Source: Eubacteriales bacterium (lineage in GTDB: Bacteria; Bacillota_A; Clostridia; Lachnospirales; Lachnospiraceae). From it: DNA of 14,523 nucleotides. Shown one piece after another: positions 14,517 to 14,523 of this stretch (positions within the stretch are counted from its first letter, which is position 1; each line of letters begins with the position of its first letter). The notes beneath the pieces are model-generated. The model was not told where the DNA came from. It was given only the letters and a program-made list of their open reading frames with translations, and ran no database searches. The position numbers and the translations under genes are program-made. The stretch covers positions 1 through 14,523 of the forward strand of contig JAUNAE010000054.1 in the NCBI GenBank assembly GCA_030527765.1. Direction: 5' to 3'.

Positions 14517-14523
14517 TATTCAC

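Overview
The window looks like chromosome from a low-to-moderate GC Firmicute of the gut type, most likely Lachnospiraceae (Blautia/Dorea/Ruminococcus-like). This is inferred from the gene set, strong AAGGAGG-type ribosome binding sites, sigma-A type promoters, and numerous short palindromic repeats between genes. There are no rRNA, tRNA, CRISPR, phage or transposase genes. Eleven protein genes are well supported, plus one possible 25-residue cysteine-rich mini-protein.

Layout. (1) 1-317: palindromic repeat DNA, a strong terminator, and a short 15-bp tandem repeat. (2) 318-4880, minus strand: an apparent operon read from a promoter near 4852-4879. Its order is mini-ORF (two CxxC knuckles) -> GNAT acetyltransferase -> GH43 glycosidase -> two tandem paralogous membrane-anchored alpha/beta-hydrolase esterases -> terminator at 217-260. 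Inverted copies of one composite palindromic repeat (50-157 and 4928-5068) flank the whole unit. (3) 4928-5323: repeat-rich non-coding DNA. (4) 5324-7680, minus: a secreted ZinT-like protein downstream of enolase (eno). The eno promoter carries a perfect palindrome in its -35/-10 spacer and is followed by a hairpin leader. (5) 7778-8774, plus: a multi-pass membrane protein with a C-terminal zinc ribbon, whose stop codon sits inside its own terminator loop. (6) 8823-9620, minus: a membrane-anchored SGNH/GDSL hydrolase. (7) 9858-11501, minus: a secreted subtype-B tannase-like esterase, divergent from (8) an AraC-type regulator (11625-12698, plus). The regulator is followed by an sce7726-type PD-(D/E)XK-like protein and, overlapping it by 4 nt, a FliB-type cysteine-rich lysine methylase homologue, then a terminator.

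Biological reading (inference). Four of the proteins are ester hydrolases (two BD-FAE-like, one SGNH, one tannase-like), and a GH43 glycosidase accompanies them. Together they suggest uptake and de-esterification of plant-derived glycans and phenolic esters. The AraC regulator is the natural candidate to control the tannase.

Most unusual signals. A dispersed family of about 44-nt hairpin modules (1391-1433, 4995-5038, 5256-5299, 6076-6119, and a truncated copy at 8785-8825) occurs mainly just 3' of minus-strand genes. Differences between copies keep base pairing, through G-U wobbles, only in the minus-strand RNA. This suggests an RNA-level element in 3' UTRs and intercistronic regions rather than a DNA-only repeat. 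The cysteine-rich 25-residue ORF built from two diverged 42-bp units is the other feature that ordinary annotation would miss.
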